Shown here: positions 27,851-37,120 of the stretch, in pieces
Position numbering within the stretch: position 1 is the first letter of the stretch
Layout: each line of letters begins with the position of its first letter
NCBI GenBank assembly: GCA_046351595.1
Contig: JAXLYE010000004.1
Coordinates: 372,001-436,000, forward strand
DNA: 64,000 nt
Source of the DNA: JAXLYE01 sp046351595
GTDB taxonomy: Bacteria > Myxococcota_A > Polyangia > Palsa-1104 > JAEUJZ01
Direction of reading: 5' to 3'
Program-made: the position numbers and the translations under genes
Notes under the pieces: model-generated
Databases searched by the model: none
The model's input: the letters and a program-made list of their open reading frames with translations, nothing else
Told to the model about the DNA's origin: nothing

Positions 27851-27935
27851 GGCCCGGTCGGGGAACGGAGCACGGCCGCGGACCCGTGGATCCGTACCCT
27901 GACCCGCCGCGGCAGCCCTGCAAGAGGTCGAAGTA

Positions 27936-27959
27936 TTCCTGAACCATTCGGTTCAGGAA
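27936..27959. promoter_or_regulatory. 24-bp palindromic operator 1
   Basis: TTCCTGAACC-ATTC-GGTTCAGGAA: two perfect 10-bp arms around 4 bases. Preceded by GAAGTA, as is the second copy. The centre is 42 bp from that of operator 2. The ACC-N4-GGT core is the kind of site bound by TetR-family dimers; the TetR gene ends about 80 bp to the right. Confidence 0.8.
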
Positions 27960-27977
27960 CTTGACTGCTCCGAAGTA

Positions 27978-28001
27978 TTCCTAAACCGAACGGTTTAGGA
28001 A
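27978..28001. promoter_or_regulatory. 24-bp palindromic operator 2
   Basis: TTCCTAAACC-GAAC-GGTTTAGGAA: two perfect 10-bp arms. Same design as operator 1 with one arm base changed symmetrically (G to A, and C to T), so the symmetry is conserved rather than the bases. This is good evidence that a dimer binds here. Confidence 0.8.
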
Positions 28002-28036
28002 CCTCTGAATCCCTCTCTCAGAGCGGCGGGCGGGTG

Positions 28037-28657
28037 TTACCGGCTGCTGGCGGCTGCCGGCGCGCACAGGCGGGCGGCGTGCTCGACGGCGCGGCTGAAC
28101 GCCCTGGGCTGGGCGAGCCCCTGGCTCAGCATGGCGCCGCCCTCGAACAGCGCGATCGCCAGCTGCGCCCGCTCCTGCGCCTCGGTCTCGCTGTATCCGT
28201 CGGACTGCAGCCGGCGCTGCACCAGCTGCTCGAGCTCGCGATAGGCCGCCTGCACCGCGTGGCGAAGCTTGGGCACGCCGTGGCTCTCGACCACGAACGC
28301 GGCCAGCATCGCCAGCGTGCCGCCGCCGGTCCGCTGCACCCAGCGCGACAGCCGGGCGCCCAGGCAGCGCAGCAGCTGCTCGGTGGTGGTGTCCTGGCTC
28401 TTGTCGAACGTCTCGAGGATGCGCCCGGCGATGCCCTGCACGACCGCCGCCGCCAGCGCCTCCTTGCCATCGGGGAAGAAGTGATAGAGCGAGCCCCGCG
28501 AGATCCCGGACCTCGCCAGGATGTCGCTGATCCCCACGCCGTGGTAGCCGTGCCGGTGGAACAGGAGCAGCGCCGCTTCAACGAGCCGCGTGCGGGTGTC
28601 CACGTCCGGGGCGTGTGCCGTCGAGGCCATCGCCGTACTTCGTGCCATGCGCGGCAT
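28037..28657 (-). CDS. TetR-family transcriptional repressor
   Basis: 206 residues from ATG 28657 (28648 is also possible). N-terminal HTH: TRTRLVEAALLLFHRHGYHG, VGISDILARSGISRGSLYHF and PDGKEALAAAV, as in the QacR/LmrA/YxaF branch. The C-terminal ligand-binding half is all helical. The gene is divergent from the alpha/beta hydrolase-catalase-lipoxygenase operon (226 bp between starts), which it may control, and two 24-bp palindromes lie just past its stop. No such palindrome was found in the divergent promoter region itself, so the target is open. Confidence 0.88.
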   Translation of the reverse strand: MPRMARSTAMASTAHAPDVDTRTRLVEAALLLFHRHGYHGVGISDILARSGISRGSLYHFFPDGKEALAAAVVQGIAGRILETFDKSQDTTTEQLLRCLGARLSRWVQRTGGGTLAMLAAFVVESHGVPKLRHAVQAAYRELEQLVQRRLQSDGYSETEAQERAQLAIALFEGGAMLSQGLAQPRAFSRAVEHAARLCAPAAASSR

Positions 28658-28883
28658 AGTGGCAGGTGCGGACCCACGGTGCCAAGGACCAAACCGAGCC
28701 AAACCCGGCCAAGCCGATCCGATCGGGCGCCCGGTGCGACCGCTGTGCGCAAGGCCACACGCGCGGCGGCCGGCGCGTCCGCCGCTGCGAGCACGTATCG
28801 TGTATCATCGGCCTTGGTACGGGGATCCGAGTACGGGGGGTCCTTGCTACGGGGTGGCGCGGGCTGCGCCAGGCGGGAGTCTG

Positions 28884-29846
28884 ATGGCCAAGAGGCGCTT
28901 GCGGGTCGTCGTGGCGAGAGGGGTGGCGGCAGGGGCGGGGGCGCTGTTGGCGCTGGCTGCGATCGTGTACTTCTGCTTTCCAGAGCGGGTCCTGGCGGCG
29001 TACGTGGGGCTACAGGCGCGGCGCGCCGGGATGTCGGCGCGGTCCGTCTCCCTGCGCGGCTATCGCATTCCCTATTACCAGGGAGGAGCGGGCCCGCCGC
29101 TCGTGCTGCTGCACGGCTTTGCCGACGACAAGATGGCGTTCTTGCAGGCCGCTCGCTGGCTGTGTGAGCGCTACACCGTGTACCTGCCGGAGCTTGCCGG
29201 ACACGGAGAGACCGCGCACGATCCGGAGCGGAAGTACGGAGTCTCCGCGCAGGTCCAGGTGCTGCACGAGCTCACCGAGGCGCTGGGCCTGCGCGCGCTG
29301 AGCCTGGGCGGCAACTCGCTGGGCGGGCACGTGGCCGCGGCGTTTGCGCTGGCCCACCCAGATGTGGTGCAGCGGCTGCTGCTCCTCGACCCGGCCGGGC
29401 TGCGTGTCGAGGGAGAGCCGCCGCTGTACCAGGAGGAGCCTTCGCCCATGGACACGACGGCGAAGTATGACGCCTTCATGCACCGGGCCTTTGTCCGTCC
29501 GCCGTGGCTGCCGGGCGCGATCAAGCGGGTCTTCATCCAGCGCTCCATCAGCCGCTTCACCTGGCTCAACCGGATGCTGCAGGATCTGCGCGCGGACCGC
29601 GACTACGTGCTCAACGATCGCCTGCGTGAGATCAAGGCGCCGACGCTGATCGTGTGGGGGGCGGAGGACGCGATCCTGCCGCTCGGGCACGCCGCGCTCT
29701 GGCACGCGGGCGTGTCTGGATCGACGCAGGTGGTGCTAAGGGAGTGCGGCCACGCGCCGCAGTACGAGAAGCCGCAGCAGACCGCGCAGGTGATGCGGGA
29801 CTTTCTGGAGGGCCGCTGCACGGCGCAGGGCTGTCCGCCACAGTAA
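28884..29846 (+). CDS. Membrane-anchored alpha/beta hydrolase
   Basis: 320 residues; GCGGGAG precedes the ATG. A hydrophobic N-terminal helix (about 10-33) anchors or exports it. The hydrolase fold has the HGFADD oxyanion loop, the nucleophile elbow GNSLGG (Ser145), Asp262 in WGAEDAI and His290 in ECGHAP, so the triad is complete. A lipase-like lid region follows the elbow. It is the first gene of an operon with a catalase-like protein (9 bp later) and a lipoxygenase. A role in releasing polyunsaturated acyl chains, or hydrolysing oxylipin products, is inferred from that context. Confidence 0.87.
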   Translation: MAKRRLRVVVARGVAAGAGALLALAAIVYFCFPERVLAAYVGLQARRAGMSARSVSLRGYRIPYYQGGAGPPLVLLHGFADDKMAFLQAARWLCERYTVYLPELAGHGETAHDPERKYGVSAQVQVLHELTEALGLRALSLGGNSLGGHVAAAFALAHPDVVQRLLLLDPAGLRVEGEPPLYQEEPSPMDTTAKYDAFMHRAFVRPPWLPGAIKRVFIQRSISRFTWLNRMLQDLRADRDYVLNDRLREIKAPTLIVWGAEDAILPLGHAALWHAGVSGSTQVVLRECGHAPQYEKPQQTAQVMRDFLEGRCTAQGCPPQ

Positions 29847-29855
29847 GGAGCCAAC

Positions 29856-30881
29856 TTGTCGGAGCTCGAGAAGATCCCCCAGGGCGAGGACGCCGCGATC
29901 GACGAGATCCTGCGGCTGACGATGGGCGAGCTGCAGCGCGCCAACCCGCCGGGCAGAAGGCCGGTCCTGCGCGACGCCCACGCCAAGCACCACGGCCTCG
30001 TGCGCGCCGAGCTGGCGGTGCAACCGGGGCTGCCGCCGGAGCTCGCGGTCGGTGTCTTCCGGGAGCCGCGGAGCTTCCGCGCCTACGTCCGGTTCTCGAA
30101 CTCGGTCGGTCACATCGGCGACGATCACGATCCGCAGACGCGCGGCATGGCGATCAAGCTGCTGGGCGTCGAGGGCGAGAAGCTGCTTGCGGACGAGCGG
30201 CACGAGCGCACGCAGGACTTCATCCTGCTGACCCACCCCGAGTTCCCGGTCGCGGACGTGTTCGAGTACATCACCTTCATGAAGGCGGTGTTCTCGGGGG
30301 CGCCGGCCTGGTTCTTTTTGTGCAGCCTCAACCCGCTGAAGTGGCGCCTCCGCGAGTTTTTGATCGTGTACAAGATGCGCGCGAAAAAGGTCCATAACCC
30401 GCTGACCGCTCCGTACTTCAGCGCCACGCCGTACCTCCTGGGCGAGCGCGCGATGAAGTTCTCGCTGCAGCCGCTGGACGCGCCGGCCGACGAGGGCGAC
30501 GAGCCGCTGCCGGACTCGCCGGACTACCTGCGCGAGGCGATGGTGCGCACGCTGCGGCAGCGCGAGGCGCGCTTCGACTTCCGGGTGCAGCTGCGCCAGG
30601 GCGAAGAGGATCCGATCGAAGACCCGCGCATTCCGTGGCAGGGGCCGTGGCGGTCGGTCGCGACGCTGCGCATCCCGCGGCAGTCGTTCCTCTCGCCGGC
30701 GCAGCTGGCGCTCGCCGAGCACCTGTCCTTCACGTCGTGGCACTCGCTGCCCGAGCACCGGCCGCTCGGCGGCGTGAACCGCGCGCGCAAGAAGGTCTAC
30801 CTGGAGATCTCAAAGTACCGCCACCGCGAGAACGGGGTGCCGCGCGCCGAGCCGACGGGAGAGGAGTCATTCGACGGATGA
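29856..30881 (+). CDS. Catalase-like haem protein (allene oxide synthase-type)
   Basis: 341 residues, TTG start with TAAGGAG that overlaps the previous stop. It is shorter than true catalases (about 480+). Family signatures: DAHAKHHGLV with distal His42, AYVRFSNSVGHIGDDHDPQT then RGMAIKLLGVEGEKLL, and near the end NRARKKVY, fitting the R-x3-Y haem ligand motif (Tyr315). Such mini-catalases convert fatty acid hydroperoxides (allene oxide synthase of corals, or cyanobacterial relatives fused to lipoxygenases). Its stop overlaps the start of a lipoxygenase gene (ATGA), so the partners are encoded side by side. Peroxidase activity is the alternative. Confidence 0.85.
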   Translation: MSELEKIPQGEDAAIDEILRLTMGELQRANPPGRRPVLRDAHAKHHGLVRAELAVQPGLPPELAVGVFREPRSFRAYVRFSNSVGHIGDDHDPQTRGMAIKLLGVEGEKLLADERHERTQDFILLTHPEFPVADVFEYITFMKAVFSGAPAWFFLCSLNPLKWRLREFLIVYKMRAKKVHNPLTAPYFSATPYLLGERAMKFSLQPLDAPADEGDEPLPDSPDYLREAMVRTLRQREARFDFRVQLRQGEEDPIEDPRIPWQGPWRSVATLRIPRQSFLSPAQLALAEHLSFTSWHSLPEHRPLGGVNRARKKVYLEISKYRHRENGVPRAEPTGEESFDG

Positions 30882-32347
30882 TCGAAGGCGTCAACCTGCA
30901 CACGCAGATCCTGTGTGACTCGATCAAGGAGTACTATGACACCTTCCCCGCGGTGACGGTGAAGGCGATCCGGATCGACCCGCCGCCAAAGGGGCTGGCC
31001 GTCTGCACCGACCCGGTCACCGGGCTGACCCTCGGCGACGAGGACTACGAGGCCGCCGGGATCCCGACGCTGCAGCGGGCCGGCATGGCGGCGCTGCACC
31101 TGGCCAGCCCGCTCACCGATCCGCGCGAGCGCTTCGCCAGCCCCGAGCAGGCCGCCGCCGAGCTGCGCGCCGAGTTCGGCCAGCGCCTGGCGCGCTCCGT
31201 CGACTGGGGCGATCCGACGACGGATGAGGCGCTGGCGCGCTTCGTCTCGCAGGGCCTGGCCGCGCACCGCGTCGAGCGCCGGAACGAGCACCTGGTCGTC
31301 GATCTCGAGCACCTATTGGACTACGAGGTGCGGCCGGGCTTCGCGCGCTACGGCGCCAAGCTGGTGATGGATCCGCACTTCCGCCCTCTGTACATCGAGC
31401 GCGGCGGCCACAGCTACGCGCCCGGCCATGCGCGCTGGGAGCTCGCGAAGCTGTGGTTCCGCGCCGCGGTGGCGCTGGACGTCACCATCCGCGACCACGC
31501 CATCGCCTGCCACCTCCTGGTCTCGAACGCCGGCGTCATCGCCACGCGTCAGACCCTGTCGCCGGATCACCCGCTGCGGCGGCTGCTGCTGCCGTTCCAG
31601 TTCCGCACGCCGACGATCAACCGCGACGGGCTCTTGACCCTGGTCGGCGAGCGCGCCATCTTTCACCGCCTGTTCGCGCTGACCTGGCCGGCGCTGGTGC
31701 GGCTGTACGAGCACAGCGTGCGCTCCTTCCGGTTCGTCCCCTTCGACGCCGACCTGGAGCGGCGCGGCGTCGCCGGCCTCGCGAGCTATCCGTACCGCGA
31801 GGACGGGCTCCCGTTCTACCGCCTGCTCGAGCACTTCGTGCACGACTACCTGCGCGCGACCCGCGAGACGTGGTCTGGTTCGGATCGCGCGGAGCTCTGC
31901 GACTTCAGCGAGCGCCTGCGGTCGCTGCTGCCGGCCGACGTCCCGGACTGCACGCAGGAGGGCGCGCTCGGCCAGGTCGTCACCTCGCTCTTGTTCAACG
32001 CCACCGGGTTCCACGAGCAGGTCGGCGGCGGCATCGCCGACTACCTCGCGGACCTGCGCTTCGCCGCGCCGGTGGTCTGGGATGCCGACACGTTCAAGGA
32101 GGCGCTGCCCGCGCGCAATACGATGTACCAGGGCTTCATGCTGGGCATCCTGACCAACCTGCGCATGCCGCAGCTCCACGAGGACATCGCCTGGCTGTTC
32201 CGCGACGCCGCGGCCCGATCCGCGGTCGAGCGCTTCACCACCAGCGTGCGCGCCTTCGAGGCCCGCATCGCATCGCGCAACGAGGTCCGGCCGCAGCCGT
32301 ACCGGGTCTTCTCGCCCCGCTGCATGGAGCTGTCGGTGTCTCTGTGA
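30878..32347 (+). CDS. Lipoxygenase family protein
   Basis: 489 residues; ATG overlaps the catalase-like stop. The core helix ELAKLWFRAAVALDVTIRDH with AIACHLL gives iron ligands His207 and His212 (H-x4-H), followed by ATRQTLSPDHPLRRLLLPFQ and FRTPTINRDG, the conserved lipoxygenase run. A third ligand candidate is His379 in NATGFHEQVG; the Asn expected four residues later is Gly383, and the C-terminal ligand residue is Leu489 rather than Ile. The N-terminal PLAT domain of plant enzymes is absent, as usual in bacteria. Lipoxygenases add O2 to polyunsaturated fatty acids; the hydroperoxide would feed the catalase-like enzyme next door. Confidence 0.88.
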   Translation: MIEGVNLHTQILCDSIKEYYDTFPAVTVKAIRIDPPPKGLAVCTDPVTGLTLGDEDYEAAGIPTLQRAGMAALHLASPLTDPRERFASPEQAAAELRAEFGQRLARSVDWGDPTTDEALARFVSQGLAAHRVERRNEHLVVDLEHLLDYEVRPGFARYGAKLVMDPHFRPLYIERGGHSYAPGHARWELAKLWFRAAVALDVTIRDHAIACHLLVSNAGVIATRQTLSPDHPLRRLLLPFQFRTPTINRDGLLTLVGERAIFHRLFALTWPALVRLYEHSVRSFRFVPFDADLERRGVAGLASYPYREDGLPFYRLLEHFVHDYLRATRETWSGSDRAELCDFSERLRSLLPADVPDCTQEGALGQVVTSLLFNATGFHEQVGGGIADYLADLRFAAPVVWDADTFKEALPARNTMYQGFMLGILTNLRMPQLHEDIAWLFRDAAARSAVERFTTSVRAFEARIASRNEVRPQPYRVFSPRCMELSVSL

Positions 32348-32618
32348 GCGGCGGCCCGTTCCTCCGCGCTTCCCCTCTTCACGTCGAGGCGGAGCCCGCG
32401 GCGGCGGCGGGGCGAGCGTGATTCTCATAGAGGCGCTTCCCGGCGCGGCCGGCGTCGAGGGTTACTTCGCTCCGCGGCCGGGGGAAGCGCCGGGGAACGG
32501 GCGCCTGCCCTCCGGCACAGGGCGCTGCGGCCACGGGTCGATCCGCCGCGGCGGCGCAGGAAGCCGCTGGTCGGCGCCGCGAGGGGCGCATATGCTGCGC
32601 GCACAAGGAGCTCCCCGG

Positions 32619-33569
<951 letters not shown>

Positions 33570-33594
33570 CGGTGCAGCGCGGCGCCTGCTGGGG

Positions 33595-34413
33595 TCACCC
33601 GGAGCGGATGCTGTCGCGCGCCAGGTCGCACTCCGCGCAGCCGCTGTCCGCGGGGCAGAGGAAGATCAGCGGGTCTTCGGCGAGGCGGGCGAGCGCCGTC
33701 GCGACGACCGCGCGCGCGTCACACAGCCGGGCGTGGGCCTGGCCGACCGCTCCCTCGCGCTGCTCGCCGCTTGCGCGCAGCCAGCCGTCGAGCAGCGCGA
33801 AGCGCCGGCAGCAGTGATCGGTCTCGCGGATCATCACGGTGCGGGCGCGGCCGCCGTCGTCGATCACGCACGGGTGCTCGACCCAGTAGGGCACCCGCGC
33901 GAGCGCCTCGGCCACGTGCAGCGTCGTATTCTCGGAGTGCGTCACCCCCAGCAGCAGGATCTGCCCGCCGAGCGCGTGGACCCGGCCGGGCGGGCTGTCC
34001 GGACCGTGCGGCGGTGACAGCGGCTGCGGCGCGGTGATGCGCTCGGCGAGCGGGCCTGCCGCCGCGAACGAGCCGCCGGGGTGGCCGCTGCGCAGCACGC
34101 CGGGCTGGCGCCAGAAGGTCTCCGCGGTGATGCCCATGCCCGCGGTCGGCGTGGTCCGCGGATCGTAGCGCGCCTCGCCGTCGGTCATCGTCGGCATCAC
34201 CAGCGTGCCCTGCTCGCCGAGCGCGGCGCGCAGCGCGTGGATCAGCCCGAGCGGCCCGCCCTCGACGGGACCCACAGCCTTGAACGAGGTGTGCACGAGC
34301 AGCACACCGCCCGCCTTTACGCCGAGCGCGCGGAGGTCGGCTGCGACCTGATCCACATCCACCGCTTCGTCCACCGCTCCATCCATCGCTTTGTCCGCTG
34401 GCAATGAGCTCAT
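33595..34413 (-). CDS. AAC(3)-family N-acetyltransferase
   Basis: 272 residues from ATG 34413. Antibiotic_NAT signatures are clear: GGVLLVHTSFKAVGPVEGG, GTLVMPTMTDGEARYDPRTT, SGHPGGSFAAAGPLAERIT and GVTHSENTTLHVAEALA, with HTSF, GHP and ENT(T)LH at the acetyl-CoA and active-site positions. Family members acetylate the 3-amino group of aminoglycosides, though many environmental homologues (YokD/FrbF-type) use other amines, so resistance is not certain. Two Cys groups (HCCRRF, CPADSGCAEC) near the C-terminus are unusual and could bind metal. Its start codon lies inside a 16-bp palindrome. Confidence 0.88.
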   Translation of the reverse strand: MSSLPADKAMDGAVDEAVDVDQVAADLRALGVKAGGVLLVHTSFKAVGPVEGGPLGLIHALRAALGEQGTLVMPTMTDGEARYDPRTTPTAGMGITAETFWRQPGVLRSGHPGGSFAAAGPLAERITAPQPLSPPHGPDSPPGRVHALGGQILLLGVTHSENTTLHVAEALARVPYWVEHPCVIDDGGRARTVMIRETDHCCRRFALLDGWLRASGEQREGAVGQAHARLCDARAVVATALARLAEDPLIFLCPADSGCAECDLARDSIRSG

Positions 34414-34416
34414 TGC
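34401..34416. promoter_or_regulatory. 16-bp perfect palindrome over the AAC(3) start codon
   Basis: GCAATGAGCTCATTGC is identical to its reverse complement and contains the ATG of the acetyltransferase gene on the minus strand. It could be an operator, but with a palindrome this short coincidence is possible. Confidence 0.4.
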
Positions 34417-34546
34417 GGTCCGATACCACGGCGCACGCTCAGGGACCAGGCGGGCGCCCGCAACCTCGGGAGCTGCAAGGGGAGCGCCGCCGCTCGGGGG
34501 CGACGTTTGTGCTCGGCCGGGGCGCGGGCGCATACTGGGCCGCATC

Positions 34547-35980
34547 GTGAAGCCGCCGGCGGGCATCGTAGTGAGCGGGAGCGACGGCGATCTCGTGCGG
34601 GTCGCGGGCCTCGCCGAGGTCCAGAGCGGAGAGCTGCTGGCGCTGCCGGGAGGAGAGCGCGGCTGGGCCCTGCAGCTCTTGCGCGACAGCGTGCTCGTGG
34701 CGCGGCTGGGCCCGCGGTGCAGCCTGCGGCCGGGCGAGGCGGTCCTGCGCCAGGGGCGCCTGCTGCAGCTGCGCACCGGGCCCGCGCTGCGCGGGCGCAT
34801 CGTCGATCCGCTGGGTAATCCGCTGGACGACGGGCCCGTGCCGACCGGCGAGCCGCGCTCGCTCCTCACCGGGCCGCTGCATCCTGGCGGCCTGCTGGCG
34901 CCGCGCGAGCCGCTGTGGACCGGGGTCAAGCCGATCGATCTGCTCTCGCCGGTGCGGCGCGGCGGCTGCAAGGCGCTCGTCGGTCCCGCGCGCAGCGGCA
35001 AGACCACGCTGGCGCTCACGGCGATCCTTAATCAGCGCGCGAGCGGGATCCGCTGCGTCTATGTCTCGATCGGCCAGGAGCTCGGCGCGCTGGCGCGGCT
35101 CACGGCGCTGCTGCGGAGCCGCGGCGCGCTGGCCCACACCACGGTGGTCGCAGCGACGGCGACCGCGCCGCTGGGCGTGCAGGTGCTGGCGCCGCTGGCC
35201 GGGGCCGTGATCGCCGCCGCCTGCCGCGAGGCCGGAGAGCACGTCCTTCTCGTCCAAGACGACTGCGCCCGTCAGCTCGCGGCGGCGCGAGCGCTCGGCG
35301 CAGCGGCTGCGCTCTCCGCGGGCCCGCGGTCGCAGCCGGTGCGCTGGGACGGCGCCGAGCTGCTGTCCCGGGCGCTCGCGCAGGTGGGCGCGCTGCCGGC
35401 GGAGCGCGGCGGCTCGGTGACCGCGCTGGCCGTGCACGAGCCGGCGACAGAGCAGCAAGCGAGTCCCTGGCCCTCCTCGTGGTACGAGGCCGAGAGCGCG
35501 TCCGCGGGCTGCGTGGTGCTGCGGCCGCGACACGGCGCGCTCGATGCGCTGCGGCTGGATCTCGTGCGCTCGTCCCCGCTCGCGCGGAGCGGCGGGCTGC
35601 TGACGGGGTGGGGTAACAAGCTGGTGCCGCTGCTGCAGGCGTACGAGCGCCTCGGCACCGCGCACCCGGACCAGAAGGACGGCCTGGTGCGACAGGGCGG
35701 CCCGATCGCTCAGTGTGCGGCGCTGCACGCGCTGCTGGCGCAGCCGCCGCTGCAGCCGGTGCCGGTTGCAGAGCAGGTGGCCGTGCTCTGCGCCGGGCTC
35801 TGGGGCGCGCTGACCGAGCGGGAGCCGGCGCGGCTCGCGGCGCAGGAGGCGGCCCTGCTCGAGTTCCTGCGCGCCGAGCAAGGTGCCCTGCTCGCAGAGA
35901 TCGAGCGGTGCGGCGGGCTGCGCGGTCCGCTCCGGGTCGAGCTGCAGGAGGCGCTGCGCCGCTTCGTGCCGCCTCGCTGA
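34547..35980 (+). CDS. Orphan F1-ATPase alpha-subunit paralogue
   Basis: 477 residues from GTG 34547; the frame is open further upstream but family similarity begins here (GIVVSGSDGDLVRVAGLAEV, QSGELLALPG). Alpha-type rather than beta-type features: DPLGNPLDDGP, KPIDLLSPVRRGG, P-loop GPARSGKTT (146-154), CVYVSIGQELGALARLTALL and VVAATATAPLGVQVLAPLAG. The stretch after it (VLLVQDDCARQLAAARAL) matches the DD segment of alpha subunits. No other ATP synthase gene is nearby and the sequence is clearly divergent (Ala/Leu-rich). Role unknown; it may be an accessory or regulatory ATPase. Upstream codons to 34391 are not supported. Confidence 0.8.
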   Translation: MKPPAGIVVSGSDGDLVRVAGLAEVQSGELLALPGGERGWALQLLRDSVLVARLGPRCSLRPGEAVLRQGRLLQLRTGPALRGRIVDPLGNPLDDGPVPTGEPRSLLTGPLHPGGLLAPREPLWTGVKPIDLLSPVRRGGCKALVGPARSGKTTLALTAILNQRASGIRCVYVSIGQELGALARLTALLRSRGALAHTTVVAATATAPLGVQVLAPLAGAVIAAACREAGEHVLLVQDDCARQLAAARALGAAAALSAGPRSQPVRWDGAELLSRALAQVGALPAERGGSVTALAVHEPATEQQASPWPSSWYEAESASAGCVVLRPRHGALDALRLDLVRSSPLARSGGLLTGWGNKLVPLLQAYERLGTAHPDQKDGLVRQGGPIAQCAALHALLAQPPLQPVPVAEQVAVLCAGLWGALTEREPARLAAQEAALLEFLRAEQGALLAEIERCGGLRGPLRVELQEALRRFVPPR

Positions 35981-36004
35981 GCCAGGAGCCGGAGCCGGGA
36001 CGCG

Positions 36005-37120
36005 TCACAGCGTGCGCTTCAGGCTGCCGATCGCCAGCGCCAGCATCAGCGCCGTGAACACGCCCAGGAACGCCACGTGCTGCGCCGCGGCCACGAGGTC
36101 GCCGCCGCGGAACAGGATGGCCTTCAGCGCGGCGATGGCGTGCGTCTCGGGGTTCACCCGCGCGAAGGCGCGCAGCCACGTCGGGAAGCTCTGGAGCGGA
36201 TACAGCGCGCCGCTCGGGAAGAACAGAATCACGTTCAGGAAGCCGCCGAGCAGGCCCGCCATGCGCGGGTGGCTGGCGCGCCCCAGCACCGCCATCATCA
36301 TCGCCAGGAGGCCCAGGGTCGTCAGCAGCTGCACCGCGAGCAGGAGCAGGTACCCGAGCATGCCGCCGTAGACGCGGCCGCCGGTCAGCAGCAGCCCGCT
36401 CCACAGCACGATGCTGCTCGCGGCCAGCGACACCAGCGTGCCGCTGCCCAGCACCCCGAGCGCCAGGTCGCTGCGGCGCAGCGGCGTCGACAGGTAGCTC
36501 TCGTGCACGCCGAGGAAGCGGTCCATCACCAGGTTGAAGCCGCCCGAGATCTGCGCGCCCAGGAAGATCGCCATCACCACCACCGCCGGCACCAGCGATG
36601 TGTCGTAGTCCACGCGCGGGTAGATCTCCTGGGCCCGGATCTGCGCGGGGCCCAGGCGCAGCTCGAAGCGCGCGAGCGGCTGGCGCAGGGCCGGCAGCGC
36701 GCTGTTGACCGCCGCGACGACCGTGTTGGCCGCGACCGCGTCGACGTTGTCGACGAGCAGGCCCGCCGCGGCGCCGACCCCGCGCGCGAGATCGGCCGAG
36801 AAGCGCGGCGGGATGACCAGGAGCCCCGCCAGCTCGCCCTGCCGCAGCCGGCGCAGCCCGTCCTCGGGATCGCGCACCGCGAGCAGCCGCACCGTGCCCG
36901 GGCCGCTCTCGATCGCGTGCAGCGCCCCGAGCAGCGTCCGCGTCTGCGGCCCCTGATCCAGCGCGACCACGCCGAGCGAGAGCCCCTTGATCGCACCCTG
37001 CAGCGAGTTGCCCAGGATGAGCAGGTAGAGCAGCGGCATCAGCACCGCGCCCAAGAGGCTCATCGGGTTGCGCAGCATGCGCCGCAGGTCGCGCTCGAGC
37101 ACCGCCAGGATGCGCGTCAT
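36005..37120 (-). CDS. ABC-2 type exporter permease
   Basis: 371 residues with GGAGGT before the ATG. One N-terminal transmembrane helix (MSLLGAVLMPLLYLLILGN), a large extracytoplasmic part (about 45-180), then five further helices, the topology of ABC2_membrane_3/YbhR-type permeases. It moves lipids, polyketides or drugs when partnered with an ATPase. The matching ATPase gene is not present in the window: only a possible 3' end of it remains before the start codon, and the HlyD-type partner upstream is truncated. It is convergent with the ATPase-alpha-like gene. Confidence 0.88.
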   Translation of the reverse strand: MTRILAVLERDLRRMLRNPMSLLGAVLMPLLYLLILGNSLQGAIKGLSLGVVALDQGPQTRTLLGALHAIESGPGTVRLLAVRDPEDGLRRLRQGELAGLLVIPPRFSADLARGVGAAAGLLVDNVDAVAANTVVAAVNSALPALRQPLARFELRLGPAQIRAQEIYPRVDYDTSLVPAVVVMAIFLGAQISGGFNLVMDRFLGVHESYLSTPLRRSDLALGVLGSGTLVSLAASSIVLWSGLLLTGGRVYGGMLGYLLLLAVQLLTTLGLLAMMMAVLGRASHPRMAGLLGGFLNVILFFPSGALYPLQSFPTWLRAFARVNPETHAIAALKAILFRGGDLVAAAQHVAFLGVFTALMLALAIGSLKRTL

